Below, piece by piece: positions 8,031-19,287 of a DNA stretch of 64,000 nucleotides. Source of the stretch: Bradyrhizobium canariense (GTDB lineage: Bacteria > Pseudomonadota > Alphaproteobacteria > Rhizobiales > Xanthobacteraceae); the NCBI RefSeq assembly GCF_900105125.1, contig NZ_LT629750.1:4677001-4741000 (forward strand). Reading direction: 5' to 3'. The position numbers and the translations under genes are program-made. The notes beneath the pieces were generated by a model. The model ran no database searches. It saw nothing but the letters and a program-made list of their open reading frames with translations, and was not told the DNA's origin. Every line of letters starts with the position of its first letter. Position 1 is the stretch's first letter.

Positions 8031-9632
8031 CTAGAACGCAACCTGGGTCCGCATCGCAACCGCATCGAATTTGGCGCCAGTGTCACCGAAGTTGGTAGCG
8101 CTCACCTGTTTGGTGATGTCACCATGGAGATAGTTGAGCATGAAGCGGACGTTGCGATTGGCGTACCAGTTCAAGCCCGCCGTATAAACGGTTTGCCGTC
8201 CACCGGCCACGCCGTTCGCGGAAGCGAGCTGATCGTTCAGATCGACCGTACTGACACGGCCGGCGATTTCCCAGGCGCCCCAGCCGCCAGCCTCCAGCGA
8301 GAACGGGTTCGCCGGTACGATACCATTGTACGCCGCGAGGCTCGAATTGTAGGTATGGGTTTCGCCGGTCAACACATAGCTGGCCTCTGCATAGCCGCCA
8401 TCGAATTTGACGCTGGACAGGCCAGGCAGAGCGCTGCGATCGACGTTGTACCAGAAATATTCGCCCTGAAAGAACAGAGGTCCGTAGGTGCCTGCCGCTT
8501 CGGCGCTGTAGACTTGGGCACCGGACACGCCCGCGAGTGCGCCCGTCGAGATCAGCGAGGTCGGGTCGAGCCGCAATTCCGGGCGGTCGCTCAATGTGAG
8601 CGTTTGCGCTCCGGTCACCTGGTTGCGCGACGGGTCGATCAGGAACTCGGCGTCAGCGCCGATGTGCAGGGAATAATCCTTGCCGCTGATGACTTGCCCG
8701 GCAGCGCGGGCAAACGAGCCGAGCTGTTCCGTTGCTCCGTTGGGATTGAGGCTCGAGGCAGAGTGAATCGCGCCCGCGGTCGGACCCGTTGCATAGGCTC
8801 CGATCCAGAACGTGTCAGTGTACCATCGCGCACCTCCTGCCGAGCGGAAGTCGCCAGCTGCAATATTTTGGGCGATAATTCCTGACGAGGCGCGCTCCAT
8901 GAACATGATGTCGTTCGAACTCGTCGCTTCGTCCAGAGTATAGAGCGTGTCCATATAGCCGCCTTCGATCGCAAGTTTGCCGCCGAAAGGCTTGAAGCCG
9001 GTATAACTGAGATAGGCTTGTTCGATTCCAGCCAAGGCTCCGCCGGGAAGAAATCCGACGGATGTACCCGCGACACCCGGGGCAGCGCCGATGCTAGCGG
9101 TAGAAGCAAAGCCGTCCGAACTGCCGCCGAAATCGTAGATCAGCGCATAATTCCAATCGCCCAGGAACTTGCCGAGCACGCCGATGCGCGCGCGGCGCAG
9201 GTTAACGCCGTCATCGAGCTTCTGCGGACTGGTCGCTGCGGTATTGGGACGGTAGTCGTAACCGCCGACGTCGAAATGCACGCGGCTGGTGATTGAAACG
9301 CAATTTTGCTCATCCGCGGTGCAGATCGTGGGCCGGTTGTTCGGCATATGGACGACCGCGTCAGACGGGGCAATCGGTCCCTTGATCGGATAGGCTGCGT
9401 TGGGGTTGGCAACGGCGACGACCTTGGCGTCAACTTTTGCATTGGTTTTGGCTGCCTCCGCTGTATTCGCCGCGGTCTGTTTCTGCAGCTTATCGAGCTT
9501 TTGCTCCATCAATTTTAGTTGCTGCTTGAGCAGCGCAATCTCGGCGTCATTGTCGCCGGCCTGCGCTTGCGACGTTATTAGTACCGGGATCAGACTGATT
9601 GCTGCAGCGGTCGTCAATCTTGCCGTGCTCAT
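8031..9632 (-). CDS. OprP/OprO-type porin
   Basis: An outer-membrane channel protein of 533 residues. The start at 9632 is chosen because it has a GGAGG site 7 bases upstream and begins a classical signal peptide (ARLTTAAAISLIPVLITSQAQA); an ATG 27 bases further up lacks this. After the signal a short coiled coil (IALLKQQLKLMEQKLDKLQKQ) acts as a periplasmic trimerisation segment. Next come a conserved strand NLRRARIGVLGKFLGDWNYALIYDFGG and a long series of amphipathic strands typical of the phosphate-selective porin O/P family, ending in a C-terminal Phe (TQVAF). Members of this family move phosphate, polyphosphate or other anions; the actual substrate is not evident. It stands alone with no transporter nearby. 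Confidence 0.9.
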   Translation of the reverse strand: MSTARLTTAAAISLIPVLITSQAQAGDNDAEIALLKQQLKLMEQKLDKLQKQTAANTAEAAKTNAKVDAKVVAVANPNAAYPIKGPIAPSDAVVHMPNNRPTICTADEQNCVSITSRVHFDVGGYDYRPNTAATSPQKLDDGVNLRRARIGVLGKFLGDWNYALIYDFGGSSDGFASTASIGAAPGVAGTSVGFLPGGALAGIEQAYLSYTGFKPFGGKLAIEGGYMDTLYTLDEATSSNDIMFMERASSGIIAQNIAAGDFRSAGGARWYTDTFWIGAYATGPTAGAIHSASSLNPNGATEQLGSFARAAGQVISGKDYSLHIGADAEFLIDPSRNQVTGAQTLTLSDRPELRLDPTSLISTGALAGVSGAQVYSAEAAGTYGPLFFQGEYFWYNVDRSALPGLSSVKFDGGYAEASYVLTGETHTYNSSLAAYNGIVPANPFSLEAGGWGAWEIAGRVSTVDLNDQLASANGVAGGRQTVYTAGLNWYANRNVRFMLNYLHGDITKQVSATNFGDTGAKFDAVAMRTQVAF

Positions 9633-10473
9633 TGCATGCCTCCAGCTTCGTTTGCTCATTCGTCGCCAGGCTCTCCAGACCGTTTCTTTTCAGGTTCGGA
9701 CGACTCACCGCCTGAAAAAATCTCGAGCGTAGTAGACGCCGGGGGAGTGCCAGAAAAAAGTAGAAACATTCCGTGACGCGAGCGCGACACGCGGCCAGTT
9801 CCGCATGTTGCTCCCTCGCAACGACTGATTGCGTGAGCTGTCATTCCGCTTTGAAACGCTCTGCGACAGCAATGCCGGCGTTACCGCCATGCGAACTGCC
9901 GTGATCGATAAACTAATTTTGCGCTGACTTTGTTGGGCGAGCCTTCAGGCTCAGGCCAGATTACGATCGCGACAACATCGTCGGCGCCTACCGCCTCACC
10001 GGCGGTGATGTGGGCCGGATTCCCAAAGGCAAAAAGTCAACGGACCTGCCAGTTCGGCCAGCGATCAACATCGCGTTGCTGGTCAACCAAAAAGCCGTGA
10101 AGGCGCCTGGCGTCATCGTGCCGCTGACACTCCTTGGCCCAGCCGACGAGGTGACCGACCAAGAGAGGATTGCATCACCGCACGAGACCGGATGTGGCAC
10201 TGTTCGAATTAAAGTGGAGCCAAGGACGTCGGCCCTTTGCGCTAAAGCGTTCGTGCGGGCAGGCCCAACCACCTGGTCCATTCGGCGGCTGAGTACGGCC
10301 TTAGCCGTCTACACCCATGAAGCCCTTGGCCAATTCGGTGGTGATCTTTGACGAAAAATGGCTCTATTAATGTTACATCTTAACTAATAATTAATTATGC
10401 GTTTGCAGGCACGAAAGGGCCGGCCTAGCGTTCGTTGGGGTGCTGCTCTGCAACCAACGAATTGGTGCGTGCC
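9633..10473. other. Long gap with one gene remnant and no intact gene
   Basis: Over 800 bases upstream of the porin. The only recognisable content is a remnant of an ABC substrate-binding gene at about 9967-10165. The remaining parts have no frame resembling a known protein. The porin promoter should lie near its left end, but no clear -35/-10 was identified. Confidence 0.5.
9967..10165 (+). pseudogene. Remnant of the C-terminus of an ABC transporter substrate-binding protein
   Basis: The plus-strand frame through this stretch reads YRLTGGDVGRIPKGKKSTDLPV, then INIALLVNQKAVKAPGVIVP and LTLLGPADEVTD. This matches the usual C-terminal end of Bradyrhizobium ABC substrate-binding proteins of the TrpX-like type, where a Y-x-G-RIL-KG-KPADLPV block is followed by an NLKTAKALGxxxPxxLL-ADEV-E ending. 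The upstream four-fifths of the gene is absent, and no start or ribosome-binding site precedes it. Several key positions are changed. It is a decayed fragment, consistent with past gain and loss in this part of the chromosome. Confidence 0.65.
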
Positions 10474-10914
10474 ATGACGTATAGAATGTATGGGGCGTTT
10501 ATCGCGTCTCTCAGCGTAGTAGCGCTTGTGCTTACCGCGAACGAGACATTCGCCGCCGGATCGGGAGCCGTGCATCGTGGAGGGTTTACTTCGGCGCATG
10601 CGATGGCCCGCGGGTCAGTTGCCCAATCGTTCCGGCATGGCCGGAGAAACAATCGAGGGACCTTCTGGCCGGGAGACGGAGGCTTCTACTACGAGCCGTC
10701 GGATGGCGAACCCCCGATAGATGCTACGCCACCAACATCAGGCGACAACCATTACACCTATACATATGATGTTCCCTGGGATTGGGCACATCGATTTCCG
10801 CCGGCCGTCACACCTTCTGAACACCCCTATGTGCCGAGCTGCCCCGCGGAGACGGTAACGGTCCCTGGGCATGACGGCAAAGAACAGACCGTCAATATCA
10901 CGCGGTGCTACTGA
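10474..10914 (+). CDS. Small secreted protein, unknown function
   Basis: A 146-residue protein from ATG 10474. The N-terminal hydrophobic segment (FIASLSVVALVLTANETFA) is a signal peptide. The mature protein is Gly/His/Arg-rich at first (HRGGFTSAHAMARGS, FRHGRRNN), then Tyr/Pro-rich, and ends with CPAETVTVPGHDGKEQTVNITRCY, where two cysteines flank a conserved VPG-x-x-GKEQ-VNI-RC pattern. I know this C-terminal pattern only from hypothetical rhizobial proteins. No function is proposed. An alternative start 13 codons upstream removes the signal-like N-terminus and is less likely. Confidence 0.65.
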   Translation: MTYRMYGAFIASLSVVALVLTANETFAAGSGAVHRGGFTSAHAMARGSVAQSFRHGRRNNRGTFWPGDGGFYYEPSDGEPPIDATPPTSGDNHYTYTYDVPWDWAHRFPPAVTPSEHPYVPSCPAETVTVPGHDGKEQTVNITRCY

Positions 10915-11089
10915 TAAGTGCACTTAAGGCGAGAGTAGATATCAGTTGAAATGAAGGAAGCCGTCTTAGGGCGTGCGCTCATAAACCCGCGGCGCAGTCA
11001 GGGCGCATCGTCGCCTTCAAAGCCCCCGCGCAGTCTGGAACGATCATGAGCGGTGTGTTAATTTGCCTCTGTGGCAAGGAGGCCGAGGC

Positions 11090-11374
11090 ATGAGGATAAT
11101 GACCGTAGCTCTCGGAACGGCCCTGGTGCTGTGTAACCTGGGGACCTTCAGTGGCGCAGCGCATGCGCAGAAGGCCAAAGTCGTTCGTGAACGGGAGATC
11201 ATCAGGGTACCCGTGGTAAGGACAATTCCTTACTGGGATTATTATCTTGTTCCACGATATCGTTATCGCCCTGAGGACGACCGGGTCGATCCATACGGCC
11301 CGCCCGTCGCGCCGGTGATACGCTTTGGAAATCAAGAGGTATATGTTCCGGCGTGGAACTGGAACTGGAACTGA
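11090..11374 (+). CDS. Small secreted protein, Tyr/Arg/Trp-rich
   Basis: A 94-residue protein from ATG 11090, with a strong AAGGAGG site 6 bases upstream. It has a signal peptide (MTVALGTALVLCNLGTFSGAAHA), then a region rich in Arg, Val and Tyr (VRTIPYWDYYLVPRYRYRPEDD) and ends in WNWNWN. The composition suggests an envelope-associated small protein. The family is not recognised. It ends 61 bases from the SURF1 stop on the opposite strand, and marks the right edge of the AT-richer region. Confidence 0.65.
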   Translation: MRIMTVALGTALVLCNLGTFSGAAHAQKAKVVREREIIRVPVVRTIPYWDYYLVPRYRYRPEDDRVDPYGPPVAPVIRFGNQEVYVPAWNWNWN

Positions 11375-11435
11375 CCAGGACGCAGAGTACACACCCTAGT
11401 TGACGGCTTCTTTCCAGTTTTGAACCGCGCGCGTC

Positions 11436-12218
11436 TTACTTTCGGAGTGCGGAAGCCCGCCGCTGCCCGAACAGCCACACGGCGAATGCGATCACCACGG
11501 CACCCGCGAGGGTGAACCAGGTGATGGCGTATTGCATGTGATCGTCCTTCAGATGGACGTCCAGCGGGCCGGGCTTCGGGACGCCGCTCGCAGGCACCGG
11601 CGATTCCAGGTCGATGTAAAATGGCGCGACCGGCCGGCCATCTCCGCCCCATCCGAGCGCGCGGGCCATGGCCAGATGGTCCCTGGTGAACCACAGCCGC
11701 CTGGCCACGTTTTCCTGCGGCGTCAACATGCCCGCGCTTTCGGGAAAACGAATGTAGCCGGTGAGCATCGCCGGTTCGCCGGTGATGAGCGGCTTGACCG
11801 CACGATCCTGCTGGCCGCGATCCTGCATCGTGTTCTGCACGAAGCCGGCGTTGATCACGACGGTTTCACCACCCGGCAGGCGCGCCGGTATGAACGCCCA
11901 GGTACCGGGACCGGAAATGTCCTCGCGTACAGCAGAGCCGGAGCTGTAGACCATCGCGTCCGGCTGCGCCTCGTAGGTCGCTGAAAACTGGACCCGGCGG
12001 AATTCGTCCCTCGCCTGCGTGAGCGTCGGCCATAGCGGCGCCGGCGGCAGCGAATCCGGCGTTGCCGCGAGTCGCTCGGTCAGCGCTGCGATCAATGCGT
12101 GCTTCTCGACCCGGCGCTGCAACTGCCACACGCCGAGCCCAGTAAATAGCACCACCATCAGGAGGGTGAAGATGCCGAAGCCGGTGAGATGGCGCGGGCT
12201 CGCGTGTACTCCGGTCAT
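11436..12218 (-). CDS. SURF1 family cytochrome oxidase biogenesis protein
   Basis: A 260-residue inner-membrane protein that helps insert heme a into subunit I of the aa3 oxidase. There is one N-terminal helix (GFGIFTLLMVVLFTGLGVWQLQRR, where the GxWQLxR motif is family-specific) and a C-terminal helix (AITWFTLAGAVVIAFAVWLF), with a periplasmic domain between them containing the conserved GTWAFIPARL and VVINAGFVQ strands and the FYIDLE motif. The ATG at 12218 overlaps the stop of the upstream DUF983 gene by 4 bases, so the two are translationally coupled. They lie at the end of the oxidase cluster, beyond a terminator. Confidence 0.95.
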   Translation of the reverse strand: MTGVHASPRHLTGFGIFTLLMVVLFTGLGVWQLQRRVEKHALIAALTERLAATPDSLPPAPLWPTLTQARDEFRRVQFSATYEAQPDAMVYSSGSAVREDISGPGTWAFIPARLPGGETVVINAGFVQNTMQDRGQQDRAVKPLITGEPAMLTGYIRFPESAGMLTPQENVARRLWFTRDHLAMARALGWGGDGRPVAPFYIDLESPVPASGVPKPGPLDVHLKDDHMQYAITWFTLAGAVVIAFAVWLFGQRRASALRK

Positions 12219-12604
12219 TTCGGCTCGCGGTCGATCAGGCGCCCTTCCGACGCCTTGTGGTGAAACTGCAACGCGATCAGAAGCGACTTCATCGAGCGCA
12301 GCGGCAACAGCGTGGTCACCAGAATCAGTGGCAGCCACAGCACCGCATGCACCCAGAACGGCGGCTGATACTTGACCTCGACGATCAGCGCGCAGGCGAC
12401 GACGATCGCGCCGGCAATCATGATGATGAAGATCGCCGGGCCGTCGCCGGCGTCGATGAAGGCATAGTCGAGTCCGCACGATTCACAATTCGGCCGCAGC
12501 GTCAGGAATCCCGAATACAGTTTGCCCTTGCCGCAACGCGGGCATTTGCAGGCGAGGCCGCGCAGCGCACTCTGGGTTACCGTGGGCAATATCTCGTCTG
12601 GCAT
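12215..12604 (-). CDS. DUF983 family small membrane protein
   Basis: A 129-residue protein from ATG 12604. An N-terminal zinc-ribbon-like part has two CxxC pairs (CKCPRCGKGKLY and NCESCGLDY), followed by two membrane helices (IFIIMIAGAIVVACALIVEV and AVLWLPLILVTTLLPL). The family is typical of alphaproteobacterial cytochrome oxidase clusters, next to SURF1 and ctaE, and is presumed to help oxidase biogenesis, although the biochemical role is not established. Its stop overlaps the SURF1 start. Confidence 0.92.
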   Translation of the reverse strand: MPDEILPTVTQSALRGLACKCPRCGKGKLYSGFLTLRPNCESCGLDYAFIDAGDGPAIFIIMIAGAIVVACALIVEVKYQPPFWVHAVLWLPLILVTTLLPLRSMKSLLIALQFHHKASEGRLIDREPK

Positions 12605-12629
12605 GAACTGGTCTTTCGCGCTTTGCCGC

Positions 12630-12660
12630 AAAACAAAAAGGGCGGCCCTGCGGCCGCCCC
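12630..12660 (-). terminator. Rho-independent terminator after ctaE
   Basis: A perfect 8-base stem, GGGCGGCC at 12640-12647 paired with GGCCGCCC at 12652-12659 (loop CTGC), is followed in the minus-strand direction by a T-rich tract (complement of AAAACAAAAA at 12630-12639). It lies 22 bases beyond the ctaE stop and 26 bases before the DUF983 start, so read-through or a separate promoter is needed for DUF983-SURF1. Confidence 0.85.
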
Positions 12661-12681
12661 TTGTAGCACAGTCGATCGCGA

Positions 12682-13539
12682 TCAATGAGCGCCGTGCGCC
12701 ATGGTTTCCGCGCCGTGGCCCCAGACGTAGATACAGATGAACAGGAACAGCCAGACGACGTCGACGAAATGCCAGTACCAGGCGGCGAATTCGAAGCCGA
12801 GATGCTGCGTCGGCGTGAAATGCCCGGCATAGGTCCGCGCCAGGCACACGATCAGGAAGATGGTGCCGACCAGCACATGGAAGCCGTGGAAACCGGTCGC
12901 CATGAAGAAGGTGGCGCCATAGATGTTGCCGGCGAAGGAGAACGCCGCGTGGCTGTATTCAAACGCCTGCACGCAGGTGAAGGTCGCCCCTAACAGGATC
13001 GTGAGGATCAGCCCGTATTTCAGGCCCTTGCGATCGTTCTCGAGCAGCGCGTGGTGCGCCCAGGTGACCGTGGTGCCGGAGGTCAGCAGCAACAGCGTGT
13101 TGAGCAGCGGCAGATGCCAGGGATCGAACGTCTCGATGCCCTTGGGCGGCCACACGCCGCCGAACAGCGCGTCGCGCGTGGCATGCACGGGATCGCCAGG
13201 GAACAGCGCCGAATTGAAGAAGGCCCAGAACCAGGCGACAAAGAACATCACCTCGGAGGCGATGAACAGGATCATGCCGTAGCGGTGGCTGATCTGCACC
13301 ACGCGGGTGTGATCGCCCTTGTACTGCGCCTCGCGGATCACGTCCGTCCACCAGCTCGCCATCGTGTAGAGCACGCCGATGAGGCCGATTCCAAAGATGA
13401 TCGGAGCCGCCGAGAGCAGATGGTGCATCCAGGTGATCGCGCCGACCGCCATGATGAACGCCGAAATGGAACCGACGATCGGCCACGGGCTCGGATCGAC
13501 GAGGTGGTAATCGTGATGCTTGACTTGCGCGGTCGCCAT
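12682..13539 (-). CDS. ctaE: Cytochrome c oxidase subunit III
   Basis: A 285-residue, seven-helix subunit of the aa3-type oxidase. It has the family motifs [55 protein letters not shown] and the C-terminal [13 protein letters not shown]. Conserved Glu and His residues in these helices are those that organise the subunit next to the proton-entry site of subunit I. It starts at ATG 13539, about 90 bases after ctaG, and is followed by a hairpin terminator that closes the main oxidase operon. Confidence 0.97.
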   Translation of the reverse strand: MATAQVKHHDYHLVDPSPWPIVGSISAFIMAVGAITWMHHLLSAAPIIFGIGLIGVLYTMASWWTDVIREAQYKGDHTRVVQISHRYGMILFIASEVMFFVAWFWAFFNSALFPGDPVHATRDALFGGVWPPKGIETFDPWHLPLLNTLLLLTSGTTVTWAHHALLENDRKGLKYGLILTILLGATFTCVQAFEYSHAAFSFAGNIYGATFFMATGFHGFHVLVGTIFLIVCLARTYAGHFTPTQHLGFEFAAWYWHFVDVVWLFLFICIYVWGHGAETMAHGAH

Positions 13540-13630
13540 TCGGTCTCTCCGTTAGCAGTGCCGGTGGTATTCGGCACGTCTCGTCTCAAAAATCAAATTC
13601 CCTAGATCTCGAAATCCATGATTCCGGCGG

Positions 13631-14284
13631 TCAGAGGTCTCCCTTGCGTTGATCCGGCTCGCTCGCCGCTACCGGCTGCGGCGCCGGATCGCGCACGGGA
13701 TAGAAGGTGTAGGACAGCGTGATGGTGTTGAGGCCGTCATTGTCGCTGTCCTTGACCAAAGCAGGATCGACGTAGAACACCACCGCCATCTGACGGGTTT
13801 CGCCGGGCTTCATGGTCTGCTCGGTGAAACAGAAGCAGTTGATCTTCTGGAAATACGCGCCGACCGTCAGCGGCGCCACATTATAGGCCGCCTGCCCGGT
13901 CGTGGTCCGCGCCGCCTGATTGGTCACGGTGTAATAGACGGTGACGACTTCGCCGATATTGACTTCGATCTGGGTTTTTTCCGGCTCGAACTTCCACGGC
14001 AGTCCGCCGGCGACATTGGAATCGAACCGTACCGCGATCTTGCGCGCCAGTGGCGCTGATGTCGGCGCCGCTTCCGCGACCTGGGTGGTGCCGTTGAAAC
14101 CGGTCGAGCGGCAGAACCAGTTGTAAAACGGCACGGCGGCATAGGACGCGCCCACCATCAGCACCACGACGAAACCGCAAATCGCAGCCACCACCGCATC
14201 GCGCGTCAGGCCGCGACGGAGACCTGCGTTGCGATTTGGGGTCGATTGCTGCGGTATCGTGGGCTTGTTCTCCATATCGTTCAC
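13631..14284 (-). CDS. ctaG: Cytochrome c oxidase assembly protein (Cox11/CtaG), CuB chaperone
   Basis: A 217-residue protein that delivers copper to the CuB site of subunit I. One N-terminal helix ([29 protein letters not shown]) anchors a periplasmic beta domain containing the copper-binding INCFCF motif and the usual KPGE block. The start may be GTG 14284 or ATG 14275, three codons later; GTG has the better-spaced GGA. It sits between the small membrane protein and ctaE, in standard alphaproteobacterial order. Confidence 0.96.
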   Translation of the reverse strand: MNDMENKPTIPQQSTPNRNAGLRRGLTRDAVVAAICGFVVVLMVGASYAAVPFYNWFCRSTGFNGTTQVAEAAPTSAPLARKIAVRFDSNVAGGLPWKFEPEKTQIEVNIGEVVTVYYTVTNQAARTTTGQAAYNVAPLTVGAYFQKINCFCFTEQTMKPGETRQMAVVFYVDPALVKDSDNDGLNTITLSYTFYPVRDPAPQPVAASEPDQRKGDL

Positions 14285-14306
14285 ATCATTCCGGTTACAT
14301 CAGCAA

Positions 14307-14471
14307 TCACATGGGCCGCACGAGAACGCCCGGCCCCTTGACCATGGTGACCGCGAAAAACAACACGACGAGGACGCCGAGCGCCCACGCGATGGCGATT
14401 GAACGCCGGCGGCGGCTTTTCTGCTGTGCCTCGGTGAGGACGATTCCATCTGGCTTGCGATTGTTGTCCAT
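14307..14471 (-). CDS. Small single-helix membrane protein of the cta operon (CtaF/CoxF-like position)
   Basis: A 54-residue protein from ATG 14471. A polar basic N-terminus (EAQQKSRRRRSI) leads into one membrane helix (AIAWALGVLVVLFFAVTMV) and a short tail. A gene of this size with one helix occurs between ctaB and ctaG in many alphaproteobacterial oxidase operons and is presumed to be an assembly or accessory factor. It is assigned here mainly from position, size and topology. A longer frame to 14579 overlaps ctaB and is rejected. Confidence 0.8.
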   Translation of the reverse strand: MDNNRKPDGIVLTEAQQKSRRRRSIAIAWALGVLVVLFFAVTMVKGPGVLVRPM

Positions 14472-14490
14472 TCCCTCGCCATGCGCCCCC

Positions 14491-15429
14491 TTACCAGATT
14501 GACGGTGCAAGGGCATGGACGACGACCTCAAGCAGCAGGGTCGCGAACAGCGCAAACAGATAAAGGATGGAGAATGCAAACAGCTTTCGATTCGCGCGCA
14601 GCGATTCGCTGCGCCCGCGCCGGCGATAGACGTTGACCGCTAGCGCCAGCATGCCGGCACCGAGAACCAGCGACGTCACGCCATAGACCGCGTCGAAATA
14701 GCCCAGCGGCCAGGGCGCGAATGCGACCGCAACCAGCACGATCGTATAGAGCAGGATCTGCAGCCGGGTCGCGTCCGGGCCGGCCACAACCGGCAGCATC
14801 GGCACGCCTGCGCGCGCATAGTCGTCACTGCGAAACAGCGCCAGCGCCCAGAAATGCGGCGGGGTCCAAAAGAAGATGATCAGAAACAGCAGCACCGGCT
14901 CCATCGACAGCGAGCCGGTTGCCGCAGCCCAAGCCACGACAGGCGGCAGCGCGCCAGCGGCGCCGCCGATCACGATGTTCTGCGCGGTCCAGCGCTTCAG
15001 CATCATCGTATAGATCACGACATAGAAGAAGATCGTGAAGGCGAGCAGCCCGCCGGCAAGCCAGTTGACAAGGATGCCGAGCGTCATCACCGAGAAGAAC
15101 GCCAGCGTCATCCCGAACGCCATGGCTTCCGGCTGCGTAATGCGGCCGCGCGGAATCGGCCGGTTCGCGGTGCGCGACATCAGCGCGTCGATGTCGCCCT
15201 CCAGCGCCATGTTCAGCGCGCCGGAAGCGCCGGCGCCAACCGCGATGCAAAGGATCGAGGTGATCGCCAGCACCGGGTGAACATGCCCCGGCGCGATCAC
15301 GAGACCAACCAACGCGGTGAAGATCACCAGCGACATCACCCGCGGTTTCAGCAGCGCGATGTAGTCGCCGACATCGGCCTCGGAAATCCGGGGCGACAGC
15401 TCAATGGCGTTATGATCGACAACCGACAA
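14491..15429 (-). CDS. ctaB: Protoheme IX farnesyltransferase (heme O synthase)
   Basis: A 312-residue UbiA-family membrane prenyltransferase that converts heme b to heme O, the precursor of heme a in the aa3 oxidase. About nine helices are present. The diagnostic sequences are [20 protein letters not shown], the first Asp-rich motif [20 protein letters not shown], and [18 protein letters not shown]. The start is a TTG at 15429; there is no ATG or GTG near that keeps the N-terminus. It lies 56 bases after ctaD and directly before the small helix protein. Confidence 0.96.
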   Translation of the reverse strand: MSVVDHNAIELSPRISEADVGDYIALLKPRVMSLVIFTALVGLVIAPGHVHPVLAITSILCIAVGAGASGALNMALEGDIDALMSRTANRPIPRGRITQPEAMAFGMTLAFFSVMTLGILVNWLAGGLLAFTIFFYVVIYTMMLKRWTAQNIVIGGAAGALPPVVAWAAATGSLSMEPVLLFLIIFFWTPPHFWALALFRSDDYARAGVPMLPVVAGPDATRLQILLYTIVLVAVAFAPWPLGYFDAVYGVTSLVLGAGMLALAVNVYRRRGRSESLRANRKLFAFSILYLFALFATLLLEVVVHALAPSIW

Positions 15430-15485
15430 GACAGGTCTCGCTTCTGGTTAGGCGCGCGGCGCTATCGATGCGCCGCGCATCCGCA

Positions 15486-18033
<2,548 letters not shown>

Positions 18034-18586
18034 GCCGTTCGCGCTCCCTTGATAGTACCCCTGAGCATCCCGGCCGGATGGCTGGAAATGCCTGCACGAT
18101 CCGCCCCCTGACAAACGGCCGTGGGATGGACTCCAGGAGTACATCGGCCAGATCGCTAGAACGCGTCGAAATCACGCCTCTCAAACCATAATTCTTAGCC
18201 TCTCGCAATGCAGTAGTATGTCGTGTACCGATGCATTACAGCTTGGTCTGCTGATGTGACATTTTCCCGAGAAATCAGGCCAAAGCGCCTGATTCGGCGT
18301 CCGGCTTCGCTTGACAGCCGGATTACCCGATGTAGGCACAACGGCGGTGCTCCACAGGAACCTGATTCGCGAGTTGCGGAATGGCTCGTCCAGCGTCGGG
18401 CTGCCTTCAAGGTGCCGTCATTACCGTATCAGTCCAATACCTCGCACCGAATTGCCCAAGGAAATTGGCGAAGGAACGCTGGCCAAGGGCATGCTGGAAG
18501 GATCGACCCCGATGGGGCCTTCAAAAGACCTGAACTGGCACAACACAAACAGGGCCTACCAATTGTCCGCTGCTTTGTCGTCAACC
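18034..18586. other. Divergent control region between ctaC and the ialB-like gene
   Basis: A gap of about 550 bases that must carry the promoter of the oxidase operon (minus) and of the IalB-like gene (plus). No consensus promoter or clear operator was found by eye. The plus-strand frame of the IalB-like gene stays open back to 18311, so a longer N-terminus cannot be fully excluded. Confidence 0.4.
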
Positions 18587-19084
18587 ATGCGCCAATTGCT
18601 TTGCGTGAGCGTCACGATCGCCAGCCTTCTTGGTCTGACGGTTGTCGCTCGCGCGCAGGGCGCCGTCCGTTCGGTCCATGGTGACTGGCAGATCCGCTGC
18701 GACACGCCGCCCGGCGCCCAGGCCGAGCAATGCGCGCTGATCCAGAGCGTGGTGGCGGAGGACCGCTCCAACGCCGGGCTGACCGTTATCGTGCTCAAAA
18801 CCGCCGACCAGAAGAACCGGCTGATGCGCGTGGTGGCGCCGCTCGGCGTGCTGCTGCCCTCGGGCCTCGGCCTCAAGCTCGACAATGTCGACGTCGGCCG
18901 CGCCGGCTTCGTGCGCTGCCTGCCCAATGGCTGTGTTGCCGAAGTCGTGATGGACGACAAGCTGCTGGGTCAGTTGCGCAGCGCGAAGACCGCGACTTTC
19001 ATCATCTTCGAGACCCCCGAAGAAGGTATCGGCTTCCCGCTCAGCCTCAACGGCCTCGCTGAGGGATTTGACAAGCTGCCGTGA
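18587..19084 (+). CDS. Invasion-associated locus B (IalB) family periplasmic protein
   Basis: A 165-residue protein with a signal peptide (LLCVSVTIASLLGLTVVARA) followed by the IalB domain: VHGDWQIRCDTPPGAQAEQCALIQSV, then the RVVAPLGVLLPSGLGLKLD block and a C-x-x-x-x-C loop (FVRCLPNGCVAEV), finishing with GFPLSLNGLAEGFDKLP. The family is named after a Bartonella erythrocyte-invasion protein but is common in free-living rhizobia, where its role is unknown. ATG 18587 is chosen because it begins the signal peptide; the ribosome-binding site is weak. A hairpin terminator follows at once. Confidence 0.9.
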   Translation: MRQLLCVSVTIASLLGLTVVARAQGAVRSVHGDWQIRCDTPPGAQAEQCALIQSVVAEDRSNAGLTVIVLKTADQKNRLMRVVAPLGVLLPSGLGLKLDNVDVGRAGFVRCLPNGCVAEVVMDDKLLGQLRSAKTATFIIFETPEEGIGFPLSLNGLAEGFDKLP

Positions 19085-19103
19085 AGGGAGCCCCTCCCTT
19101 TTT
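19084..19103 (+). terminator. Rho-independent terminator after the ialB-like gene
   Basis: A 7-base stem, AAGGGAG (19084-19090) paired with CTCCCTT (19094-19100) around a CCC loop, runs into TTT. Its first base is the last base of the stop codon. Confidence 0.75.
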
Positions 19104-19132
19104 CGCGCAGGCATGACTATCTTGGCCCTATT

Positions 19133-19257
19133 GTCGTCCCGGCCAACGAACCGGGCCCCATAGCCACAGGTTACCTTGTTGTAAGACGACCTTTCCGCAA
19201 GTCTTTCCCAGAACACCTGGACTTGTGGTTACAGGACCCCGCCTTCGCGGGGACGAC
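19133..19257. repeat. Dispersed palindromic repeat (GTCGTCCCGGCC family)
   Basis: The element begins GTCGTCCCGGCC and ends GCGGGGACGAC, with inner parts resembling CCGGGxCCCATAxCCACAGG. A related copy is at about 56,209-56,325. Elements of this kind are common in Bradyrhizobium intergenic DNA. Confidence 0.65.
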
Positions 19258-19287
19258 CGGAATGCCTGCACTGCATCGGAGCCTCGC

